Origin: Bacillota bacterium
GTDB taxonomy: Bacteria > Bacillota > Bacilli > Tumebacillales > Effusibacillaceae
Assembly: GCA_020059765.1 (NCBI GenBank)
Contig: JAGVBM010000308.1
Coordinates: 1 to 19,380, forward strand
Direction of reading: 5' to 3'
DNA length: 19,380 nucleotides
The notes below the pieces were generated by a model. It did no database searches, was not told where the DNA came from, and saw only the letters and a program-made list of their open reading frames with translations. A program made the translations under genes and the position numbers. Of this stretch, positions 13,411 to 19,380 are shown piece by piece (the stretch's first letter is position 1; the number at the start of each line of letters is the position of its first letter).

Positions 13411-14550
13411 ATGAATTTCCTCCTTACGCAAGACCAGCAGGATATTCGGGACATGGTAAGGGAGTTTGCACATCGTGAGATTATCCCTCGCGCAGCAAAG
13501 ATTGACGAAGAAGACCGTTTTCCCCGGGAACTGGTCAAGCAGATGGGCGAGCTGGGCCTGTTGGGCATTCCCGTCCCGGAAGAATGGGGCGGTGTCGGCG
13601 CCGATTTGGTGTCCTACACATTGGCAATTGAAGAGATCTCCTATGCCAGCGCAACACTGGGAGTTATTTTGGCGGTACACACGTCAGTCGGTACGATGCC
13701 GATTGTAAAGTTCGGAACGGACGAACAGAAAGCGCAGTATCTGGACAAAATGGCAACAGGCCAACTGTTGGGAGCTTTCGCACTGACCGAACCGAACGCC
13801 GGTTCGGATGCGTCCCGGATCACGACGAAAGCAGTCCGGCAGGGTGATACCTACGTGTTGAACGGGTCGAAGATTTTCATCACCAACGGCGGCGAAGCGG
13901 ACATTTACATCACGTTTGCCGTGACCGATCCGGGCAAGGGACCGAAAGGCATTTCCGCTTTTATTGTCGAGAAGAATACACCGGGTTTCAGAGTGGGCAA
14001 GAAAGAAAAGAAAATGGGCATGAACGGTTCGGCAACGGCCGAACTGATTTTTGAAGATGCCCAGGTTCCGGTTCATCAACTGCTGGGGCAGGAAGGGGAA
14101 GGCTTCGCGATTGCCATGAGCAATCTTGACGGCGGACGAATCGGCATCGCCGCCCAGGGGCTGGGGATTGCCCGTGCCGCTTACAATGCCGCCGCTGCCT
14201 ATGTGAAAGAGCGGGAACAGTTTCATAAGCCGATTGCCGAATTCCAGGGTGTACAGTTTATGCTGGCCGACATGGCGACACGGATTGAAGCGGCCAGACT
14301 GTTGGTGTATCGGGCTGCCTCCATGCGGGACAAAGGACTTTCTGTTTCCAAGGAAGCGGCGATAGCCAAACTCTTTGCGACCGACACGGCCATGTCCGTC
14401 GCCACCGATGCGGTGCAGCTGCACGGCGGATACGGATACACACGGGAATTTCCGGCTGAGCGGTTTATGCGGGACGCCAAAGTGACCCAAATCTACGAAG
14501 GAACCAACCAGATTCAGCGGGTTGTGATTGCAAAACATTTGTTGTCATAA
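13411..14550 (+). CDS. Acyl-CoA dehydrogenase (first of two)
   Basis: An FAD enzyme that oxidises acyl-CoA to 2-enoyl-CoA and passes electrons to ETF. Of 379 residues, the N-terminal helical domain starts NFLLTQDQQDIRDMV, the central beta domain has ALTEPNAGSDAS and KIFITNGGEADIY, and the C-terminal domain has GGYGYTREFPAERFMRDAK. The catalytic base is Glu363 in IYEGTNQIQR, the position used by short/medium-chain enzymes. The ribosome site TGAGGGA overlaps the hydratase stop. Strongly similar motifs in the next gene point to a duplication. Substrate length is unknown; short chains are likely from the SCAD/butyryl-like signature. Confidence 0.94.
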   Translation: MNFLLTQDQQDIRDMVREFAHREIIPRAAKIDEEDRFPRELVKQMGELGLLGIPVPEEWGGVGADLVSYTLAIEEISYASATLGVILAVHTSVGTMPIVKFGTDEQKAQYLDKMATGQLLGAFALTEPNAGSDASRITTKAVRQGDTYVLNGSKIFITNGGEADIYITFAVTDPGKGPKGISAFIVEKNTPGFRVGKKEKKMGMNGSATAELIFEDAQVPVHQLLGQEGEGFAIAMSNLDGGRIGIAAQGLGIARAAYNAAAAYVKEREQFHKPIAEFQGVQFMLADMATRIEAARLLVYRAASMRDKGLSVSKEAAIAKLFATDTAMSVATDAVQLHGGYGYTREFPAERFMRDAKVTQIYEGTNQIQRVVIAKHLLS

Positions 14551-14570
14551 CATAAAGGGGATGAGGAGAA

Positions 14571-15722
14571 ATGGATTTCAAATTAACGCCGGAACATGAA
14601 GAGATCCGCAAACTGGTGCGCGACTTTGCTTTGAAAGAAGTGGCGCCGACCGCTGCCAAACGGGATGAGGAAGAATATTTCGACCGCTCGATTTTTAAAA
14701 AAATGGCGCAGATCGGATTGACCGGAATTCCCTGGCCGGAACAGTATGGCGGAGCCGAAATGGACTTTTTGGCCTATGTGATTGCGATTGAGGAACTGTC
14801 CCGCATCGATTCGTCCATCGGGGTGACGCTGTCGGCGCATATTTCGCTGGCGAGCTGGCCGATTTTCAAATTCGGGACGGAAGAGCAGAAGCAGCAATAC
14901 CTGCGGCCCTTGGCAGAAGGGGAAAAATTGGGCGCCTACTGCCTGACGGAACCCGGTTCCGGATCGGATGCGGGTGCCATGCGGACCACGGCCGTATTGT
15001 CGGAAGACGGAAGCCACTACCTCCTGAACGGTTCCAAAATCTTTATCACCAACGGAGGCGATGCGGAAATCTATGTTGTGTTCGCGTCCACCGACCGTTC
15101 GCAAAAGACAAGAGGCATCACGGCGTTTATCGTCGAGAAAGATTTTGCAGGATTTTCGGTCGGCAAGAAAGAAAAGAAAATGGGAATCCGTGCATCGGCG
15201 ACGACCGAGATCATTTTCGACAACTGCAAAGTCCCGGTGGAAAACCGGTTGGGCGAGGAAGGGTTCGGTTTCAAGATTGCCATGATGACGCTGGATGGCG
15301 GACGCAACGGAATTGCGGCGCAAGCGTTGGGGATTGCCCAAGGAGCACTCGATTTGGCGTTGGACTACTCCAAACAACGGGAACAGTTTGACAAACCGAT
15401 TTCCTCTTTCCAGGGAATTCAATTCAAATTAGCCGACATGGCAACCAAAATCGAAGCCTCCCGGTTGTTGACGTACCAAGCCGCTTGGCTGGAAAGCAAA
15501 GGCCTCCCTTACGGAAAACAATCTGCCATGGCTAAACTGTTTGCCGGGGATACGGCGATGGAAGTGACAACCGAAGCCGTACAGATCTTCGGGGGATACG
15601 GGTACAGCCGGGAATATCCGGTGGAACGGTTCATGCGGGATGCGAAAATTACGCAAATTTATGAAGGTACGAATGAGATTCAACGCGTCGTGATTGCGTC
15701 CCATCTTTTGAAAGAAAAATAA
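14571..15722 (+). CDS. Acyl-CoA dehydrogenase (second of two, acdA-like)
   Basis: A second FAD-dependent acyl-CoA dehydrogenase, 383 residues, in tandem with the first. Motifs include CLTEPGSGSDAG, KIFITNGGDAEIY, VGKKEKKMGIRAS and GGYGYSREYPVERFMRDAK, with the catalytic base Glu365 in IYEGTNEIQR. The start is ATG 14571 with GAGGAG just upstream, 20 bases after the first copy. In B. subtilis a single acdA lies before rpoE, so this copy is the positional equivalent, though either could be the functional one. The two may differ in chain length or branch preference, which I cannot determine by reading. ETF, the expected electron acceptor, is not encoded in the window. Confidence 0.94.
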   Translation: MDFKLTPEHEEIRKLVRDFALKEVAPTAAKRDEEEYFDRSIFKKMAQIGLTGIPWPEQYGGAEMDFLAYVIAIEELSRIDSSIGVTLSAHISLASWPIFKFGTEEQKQQYLRPLAEGEKLGAYCLTEPGSGSDAGAMRTTAVLSEDGSHYLLNGSKIFITNGGDAEIYVVFASTDRSQKTRGITAFIVEKDFAGFSVGKKEKKMGIRASATTEIIFDNCKVPVENRLGEEGFGFKIAMMTLDGGRNGIAAQALGIAQGALDLALDYSKQREQFDKPISSFQGIQFKLADMATKIEASRLLTYQAAWLESKGLPYGKQSAMAKLFAGDTAMEVTTEAVQIFGGYGYSREYPVERFMRDAKITQIYEGTNEIQRVVIASHLLKEK

Positions 15723-15752
15723 TTCGGACGAGCGAAACCGCAAGAAAAGTTG

Positions 15753-16709
15753 GTGACCGATTTGGAACTTGCAACCAAACTGCTGCAGGGCGACCGGAGG
15801 GCGGCGGCACGAGCGATCACGTTGCTTGAAAACGGCGATAAACAAAACCAGGAGCTGCTGAAGGCGCTCCATCCCCATACGGGGAAAGCGTATCTGGTCG
15901 GAATCACGGGATCGCCGGGTGCTGGAAAAAGCACGCTGACAGATCACCTGATTTCTGTCATCCGCAAAAGCGGATTGAAAGTCGGCGTGATTGCGGTCGA
16001 TCCGACATCTCCGTTTACGGGCGGGGCGATTCTGGGGGATCGGGTGAGAATGGTCAACCATGCCTTGGATCCCGGCGTATTTATCCGGTCGATGGGGACA
16101 CGAGGCAGCCTAGGCGGTTTGGCTAAAACAACGAAAGAAGCAATCCGGGTATTGGACGCCTTCGGCATGGACATCATTCTGATTGAGACAGTGGGAGTGG
16201 GACAATCGGAGCTTGACATCATGCATGTGGCGGATACCACGCTGGTTGTGTTGAACCCGACGGCGGGCGACCATATTCAAACGATGAAAGCGGGCATCAT
16301 GGAAATCGCCGACGTGTTTGTCATCAACAAGGCGGATCTGCCGGGCGCCGACAAGACGGAACGGGAAGTCAACAGCATGTTGGACTTAATCCATGAAGTT
16401 GACTGGCGGCCGCCGGTTGTCAAAACGACCTCACGGGATCCTGTATCGTACCGGGGATTATGGGAAGCATGCATCCGTCATCGGGACTACTTGCGCGGAA
16501 GCGGTCAATGGGAACAAAAGCGGCAAAAGCGGCGGCAGGACGAGATCATGGGAATAGTCGAAGAGCGATTGCATGCGCGAATTCGCGAATGGATGGCCAG
16601 CAGTCCGGCTTGGAGCCAACTCCTGCAAGATGTGGAGACGGGAAAAAAAGATCCGTACGATGTTGCAGATCTTATATTGGAATGGTATAATACGTCTACT
16701 TGTGAGTAG
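15753..16709 (+). CDS. meaB: MeaB/ArgK-family GTPase chaperone of B12-dependent acyl-CoA mutases
   Basis: A G3E P-loop GTPase that normally guards methylmalonyl-CoA mutase or a relative, gating cofactor loading and rescue. The 318-residue protein has the P-loop GSPGAGKS (about 53-60), DPTSPFTGGAILGDRVRM in the switch region, ETVGVGQSE, and NKAD for guanine recognition. Length is near the usual 320-335. The start is GTG 15753 or the adjacent TTG 15750; only a weak AAGAAAAG (15742-15749) precedes them, and no earlier in-frame start is available. No mutase gene is in the window. The old ArgK name (arginine/ornithine transport kinase) is a misannotation of this family. Confidence 0.9.
   Translation: MTDLELATKLLQGDRRAAARAITLLENGDKQNQELLKALHPHTGKAYLVGITGSPGAGKSTLTDHLISVIRKSGLKVGVIAVDPTSPFTGGAILGDRVRMVNHALDPGVFIRSMGTRGSLGGLAKTTKEAIRVLDAFGMDIILIETVGVGQSELDIMHVADTTLVVLNPTAGDHIQTMKAGIMEIADVFVINKADLPGADKTEREVNSMLDLIHEVDWRPPVVKTTSRDPVSYRGLWEACIRHRDYLRGSGQWEQKRQKRRQDEIMGIVEERLHARIREWMASSPAWSQLLQDVETGKKDPYDVADLILEWYNTSTCE
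16663..16691 (+). promoter_or_regulatory. Sigma-A promoter for rpoE
   Basis: TTGCAG (16663-16668) and TATAAT (16686-16691) are separated by 17 bases. The promoter lies inside the last codons of meaB and would start transcription near 16698, about 27 bases before the rpoE ATG. It lets rpoE be expressed independently of the beta-oxidation operon. Confidence 0.8.
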
Positions 16710-16724
16710 AGAGGTGTTACCTGC

Positions 16725-17243
16725 ATGGCAAATGAAGCACCACTATTAGCAATGGATCAAGAGCGAGCGCGGGAAACAGCGCTGGTGGATCTGGCATACG
16801 CAGTTTTGAGAGAAACGAATCAATCGTTCAATTTTCGGGATTTGATGCAGCAGATCGCCCTGCTGCGCGGTATGACCGACGAAGAGATGGCGCGGACGAT
16901 TGCTATGCTGTACACGGAAATTAATATTGACGGACGGTTCCTGTGTATCGGAAACAATGTATGGGGCCTCAAACGTTGGTATCCGGTCGACAAGACGGCT
17001 GAGAAATCAACCGGCGGCAAGAAATTTGTCCGTAAAGATATTGACGATCTATATGATGATGGGGAAGACGCGGATCTCTTTCTGGAAGAAGAAACCGACG
17101 AAGAAGAACTTTCGTTCGACGAAGAAGACATTGATCTTGAGGAACTTCCGCTCGAAGACGAAGTGGACGAATTCGCCGAGGAAGCCGCGGATGAGGACGA
17201 AGATACTGACAGTTCCGACAATGAAGAGGACGAGGATTACTAA
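16725..17243 (+). CDS. rpoE: DNA-directed RNA polymerase delta subunit
   Basis: RpoE (delta) binds RNA polymerase in Firmicutes, displaces nucleic acid, aids recycling and sharpens the response to initiating nucleotide levels. The 172-residue protein has the usual two parts: a folded HARE-HTH N-terminal domain (about 1-90, including YAVLRETNQSFNFRDLM and FLCIGNNVWGLKRW) and an extremely acidic, probably disordered tail (about 105-172, nearly all Asp/Glu with few hydrophobics). B. subtilis RpoE has about the same length. The start is ATG 16725 with GAGAGGTG just upstream. It is followed by pyrG as in B. subtilis. It is not the sigma factor named rpoE in Proteobacteria. Confidence 0.95.
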   Translation: MANEAPLLAMDQERARETALVDLAYAVLRETNQSFNFRDLMQQIALLRGMTDEEMARTIAMLYTEINIDGRFLCIGNNVWGLKRWYPVDKTAEKSTGGKKFVRKDIDDLYDDGEDADLFLEEETDEEELSFDEEDIDLEELPLEDEVDEFAEEAADEDEDTDSSDNEEDEDY

Positions 17244-17267
17244 TCGATAGGAAACTGCGCCAATTCA

Positions 17268-17297
17268 AGCCGCGTTCGACAGAGCGCGGCTGTTTTG
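17268..17297 (+). terminator. Probable terminator after rpoE
   Basis: AGCCGCGTTC (17268-17277) pairs with GAGCGCGGCT (17282-17291) around GACA, with one G-T wobble. Only a short T-run (TGTTTT) follows, so it may be partial. It ends before the -35 element of the pyrG promoter. Confidence 0.65.
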
Positions 17298-17308
17298 CCA
17301 TGTTCCTC

Positions 17309-17337
17309 TTGACAGGCTGTATCGGCCACGATAAGAT
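17309..17337 (+). promoter_or_regulatory. Sigma-A promoter of pyrG
   Basis: TTGACA (17309-17314) and TAAGAT (17332-17337) are separated by 17 bases. Transcription should start near the GG at 17344-17345. The leader is therefore about 120 bases and contains the attenuator below. Confidence 0.8.
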
Positions 17338-17342
17338 ACATG

Positions 17343-17423
17343 AGGATGATAGATGAACGGAAAACTAAAAAGGCCGAGATAGTTCAGGCTCATCCTGAGA
17401 AGCGGCCTTTTGGTTTTTTTTTT
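17343..17423 (+). promoter_or_regulatory. pyrG leader attenuator with alternative antiterminator pairing
   Basis: Terminator form: AAAAGGCCG (17368-17376) pairs with CGGCCTTTT (17403-17411), enclosing a second stem TCAGG/CCTGA (17384-17388, 17394-17398), followed by a long T-run to 17423. Alternative form: AGGATGA (17343-17349) pairs with TCATCCT (17390-17396) and TGAAC (17354-17358) pairs with GTTCA (17382-17386), which breaks the inner stem and traps the outer strand in a loop. B. subtilis pyrG is controlled by CTP-sensitive attenuation through added 5' G residues. The GGGCUC start used there is not visible here, so the trigger may differ. Confidence 0.65.
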
Positions 17424-17452
17424 GTAAAAACATCTACTGACTCTACAAGTTT

Positions 17453-17457
17453 GGGGG
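17453..17457 (+). promoter_or_regulatory. Unusual G-only ribosome-binding site of pyrG
   Basis: GGGGG ends nine bases before ATG 17467 and is the only plausible Shine-Dalgarno element. It is preferred over the in-frame GTG at 17461, which lies too close to it. Confidence 0.5.
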
Positions 17458-17466
17458 CAAGTGTGC

Positions 17467-19062
17467 ATGGCAAAATACATTTTTGTAACGGGCGGTGTTG
17501 TATCTTCCTTGGGGAAAGGAATTGCAGCAGCTTCCCTTGGACGACTCCTGAAAAATCGCGGCCTGAAAGTAACGATTCAAAAATTTGATCCTTACATCAA
17601 CATCGATCCGGGTACCATGAGCCCGTACCAGCACGGTGAGGTGTTCGTCACCGACGACGGGGCGGAAACCGACCTGGATCTTGGGCATTATGAACGTTTT
17701 ATCGATATCAATTTGACAAAAAACAATAACGTGACCGCCGGGAAAATCTATTGGTCGGTCATTCGAAAAGAGCGCCGCGGCGACTACTTGGGCGGTACGG
17801 TGCAAGTGATTCCGCATATTACAAACGAGATCAAGGATCGCATTTTTTTGGCCGGGCAAACGGCGGATGTGGTGATCACCGAAATCGGCGGCACCGTAGG
17901 CGACATTGAGAGCTTGCCTTTCTTGGAAGCGATTCGCCAAATCAAGAGTGATGTCGGGCGCAACAACGTCATGTACATACATGTCACGTTGATCCCTTAC
18001 TTGGGCAAAGCCGGCGAAATCAAAACAAAACCCACCCAGCATTCGGTCAAAGAACTGCGCAGCATCGGAATTTCACCCAACGTAATTGTTTGCCGGACCG
18101 AACGGCCGTTGTCCATGGACGTCAAACGAAAGATCGCCTTGTTCTGCGACACGGACGAGGAAGCGGTGATTGAATCGCGGGATGCGGAATCCTTGTACGA
18201 CGTTCCTCTCATGTTCCAAGCCCAAGGGCTGGACGAGATTGTCTGCCGCCATCTGGGGCTCGATTGTCCGCCTGCCGAAATGACCGAGTGGAGACAATTG
18301 GCCGGCCATGTGAAAAACCTGAAACACAAAGTCACGATCGGTCTGGTTGGAAAATACGTGTCTCTGCGCGACGCCTACATTTCCGTGGCAGAGGCCCTGT
18401 ATCATGCTGGATTTGCCAATGATGCACAGATTGAGATCAAATGGATTCATTCGGAAGACGTAACGGAAGACAATGTACGCGAACTGCTGAAAGATTCCGA
18501 CGGGATTCTGGTGCCGGGCGGTTTCGGCGACCGCGGCATTGAAGGGAAGATTATTGCAACCCAATACGCCCGTGAACAGAAAATTCCGTTCTTGGGCATC
18601 TGCCTCGGCATGCAATTGGCGGTGATCGAATATGCGCGAAACGTAGCCAAACTGACGGGCGCAAACTCATCCGAAATGAACGAACTGACCACCTACCCGG
18701 TCATCGATTTGCTGCCGGAACAAAAAACAATCGAAGACAAGGGCGGCACCATGCGCCTCGGCTCCTATCCCTGCGCATTGGTTCCTCATACAAAAGCATA
18801 CGAAGCCTACCGGCAAGAGACTATACATGAAAGGCATCGCCACCGGTACGAATTCAACAACGATTACCGCGAAGCATTGACAGAAGCGGGCCTTGTCATT
18901 TCCGGAACTTCCCCGGACGGAAGACTGGTCGAGATTATTGAACTGACGGATCATCCTTGGTTTGTCGCGTCCCAGTTCCACCCGGAATTTACGTCCCGGC
19001 CCAACCGTCCGCAACCTTTGTTCCGCGATTTTGTGAGAGCGGCTTTATCGAACAAAAAATAA
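17467..19062 (+). CDS. pyrG: CTP synthase (glutamine hydrolysing)
   Basis: PyrG makes CTP from UTP, ATP and glutamine in the last step of pyrimidine nucleotide synthesis. The 531-residue protein starts MAKYIFVTGGVVSSLGKG, containing the synthase P-loop. It has the UTP/CTP region near DPYINIDPGTMSPYQHGEVF (41-60) and DDGAETDLDLGHYERF, and a C-terminal class I glutamine amidotransferase domain (about 290-531) with the nucleophile Cys379 (GICLGMQ), the oxyanion segment PGGFGDRG (350-357), and His505/Glu507 (FHPEF). Length agrees with B. subtilis PyrG (535). The start is ATG 17467, as an earlier GTG would add two residues to a conserved N-terminus. Expression is probably set by the leader attenuator. 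A clear terminator follows. Confidence 0.97.
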   Translation: MAKYIFVTGGVVSSLGKGIAAASLGRLLKNRGLKVTIQKFDPYINIDPGTMSPYQHGEVFVTDDGAETDLDLGHYERFIDINLTKNNNVTAGKIYWSVIRKERRGDYLGGTVQVIPHITNEIKDRIFLAGQTADVVITEIGGTVGDIESLPFLEAIRQIKSDVGRNNVMYIHVTLIPYLGKAGEIKTKPTQHSVKELRSIGISPNVIVCRTERPLSMDVKRKIALFCDTDEEAVIESRDAESLYDVPLMFQAQGLDEIVCRHLGLDCPPAEMTEWRQLAGHVKNLKHKVTIGLVGKYVSLRDAYISVAEALYHAGFANDAQIEIKWIHSEDVTEDNVRELLKDSDGILVPGGFGDRGIEGKIIATQYAREQKIPFLGICLGMQLAVIEYARNVAKLTGANSSEMNELTTYPVIDLLPEQKTIEDKGGTMRLGSYPCALVPHTKAYEAYRQETIHERHRHRYEFNNDYREALTEAGLVISGTSPDGRLVEIIELTDHPWFVASQFHPEFTSRPNRPQPLFRDFVRAALSNKK

Positions 19063-19080
19063 AATTGTAAATTCAAATAA

Positions 19081-19110
19081 AAAAATGCTCGCTAGCGCGA
19101 GTGTTTTTTT
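19081..19110 (+). terminator. Rho-independent terminator of pyrG
   Basis: CTCGC (19088-19092) pairs with GCGAG (19097-19101) around TAGC. G-T pairs and an A-run facing the T-run extend the stem. TTTTTTT follows at 19104-19110. Confidence 0.85.
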
Positions 19111-19115
19111 ATATT

Positions 19116-19142
19116 TTCGACATTATTCAGTCTGATTCGACG
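19116..19142. promoter_or_regulatory. Spo0A box and near-match upstream of spo0F
   Basis: TTCGACA (19116-19122) is the exact reverse complement of the 0A box TGTCGAA. TTCGACG (19136-19142) differs by one base, 20 bases on. Spo0A control of spo0F is known in B. subtilis. A 7-mer can occur by chance, so position carries most of the weight. Confidence 0.45.
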
Positions 19143-19161
19143 AAAGTAGACCATAGAAAAT

Positions 19162-19191
19162 AAAGGGTTTTTTTTGCAAATACTCGAATAC
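19162..19191 (+). promoter_or_regulatory. Candidate sigma-H promoter of spo0F
   Basis: AAAGGGTTT (19162-19170) fits the sigma-H -35 pattern RnAGGAwww with one mismatch. CTCGAATAC (19183-19191) contains the GAAT core of the -10 pattern RnnGAATww. The gap of 12 bases is right for sigma-H. spo0F is sigma-H dependent in B. subtilis. Confidence 0.45.
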
Positions 19192-19236
19192 AATTCGGAA
19201 GAAGTGTTATCGGGCTTTCGGAAGGGAGATGATTTC

Positions 19237-19380
19237 ATGGTCAATAAAGTGTTAATCGTGGATGATCAGTACGGGATCCGGATTTTACTCAATGAAGTGT
19301 TGGAAAAAGAAGGGTATGAGGTGTATCAGGCTCCAAACGGTCCAATCGCATTGGAGATCGTGAAAAACCACAAGCCGGAC
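19237..19380 (+). CDS. spo0F: Sporulation response regulator Spo0F (partial, cut by window end)
   Basis: Spo0F is the single-domain receiver that relays phosphate from sporulation kinases to Spo0B and on to Spo0A. The first 48 codons are present, starting at ATG 19237 with AAGGGAG at 19222-19228. They read VNKVLIVDDQYGIRILLNE and continue with EKEGYEVYQAPNGPIALEI. The acidic pair Asp9-Asp10 needed for Mg2+ binding and the DDQYGIRILLNEV stretch typical of Spo0F are visible. The phosphorylated aspartate (near residue 53) lies beyond the window. The position after pyrG matches the B. subtilis order. Confidence 0.9.
   Translation, partial: MVNKVLIVDDQYGIRILLNEVLEKEGYEVYQAPNGPIALEIVKNHKPD

Noticed and set aside
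13684..14538. Minus-strand open frame of 284 codons opposite an acyl-CoA dehydrogenase, and similar ones opposite other genes
   Set aside because: No ribosome site, no domain, and fully explained by codon structure of the well-supported + strand genes.
1..19380. CRISPR array, tRNA or rRNA gene, insertion sequence or prophage
   Set aside because: I saw no regular spacer-repeat array, no tRNA or rRNA-like sequence, and no transposase or integrase frame.

Overview
The window looks like chromosome of a spore-forming member of the Bacilli with fairly even base composition. The main reasons are the block fadF-like gene, acyl-CoA dehydrogenase, rpoE (delta subunit), pyrG and spo0F, which follows the order known from Bacillus subtilis, and the strong Shine-Dalgarno sites. 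An Alicyclobacillaceae or Paenibacillaceae-like host is my guess; the sequence does not name it. All genes are on the + strand.

Region 1 (1-474) holds no gene I can support. It has a 14-bp palindrome, a possible decayed start of a membrane-anchored protein, three tandem 16-17 nt repeats and a terminator-like hairpin. Region 2 (475-8131) is a lysine degradation unit. A PAS/AAA+/Fis enhancer-binding regulator is followed by a terminator, a near-consensus sigma-54 promoter, and then kdd, kamA, a P-loop gene, a short remnant of a MutS-like gene, kamD and kamE. Together these would take L-lysine to beta-lysine, then 3,5-diaminohexanoate, then 3-keto-5-aminohexanoate. The next two classical enzymes (Kce and Kal) are not in the window.

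Region 3 (8132-16709) is a beta-oxidation operon: a FadF/EMO-like membrane Fe-S protein, thiolase, 3-hydroxyacyl-CoA dehydrogenase, enoyl-CoA hydratase, two acyl-CoA dehydrogenases and a MeaB-type GTPase. A palindrome with TGAATG/CATTCA half-sites lies ahead of it. This operon could also handle the crotonyl-CoA made from lysine. No ETF genes and no acyl-CoA mutase are present to partner FadF and MeaB.

Region 4 (16663-19380) has rpoE, with a promoter inside the end of meaB; pyrG, with its own promoter and a leader that can fold as terminator or antiterminator; and the first 48 codons of spo0F, preceded by a likely sigma-H promoter and a Spo0A box.

The most unusual points are the 49-codon MutS-like remnant in the kam operon, the tandem repeats around the regulator's stop codon, and the alternative pairing in the pyrG leader. 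I did not find a wholly new system.
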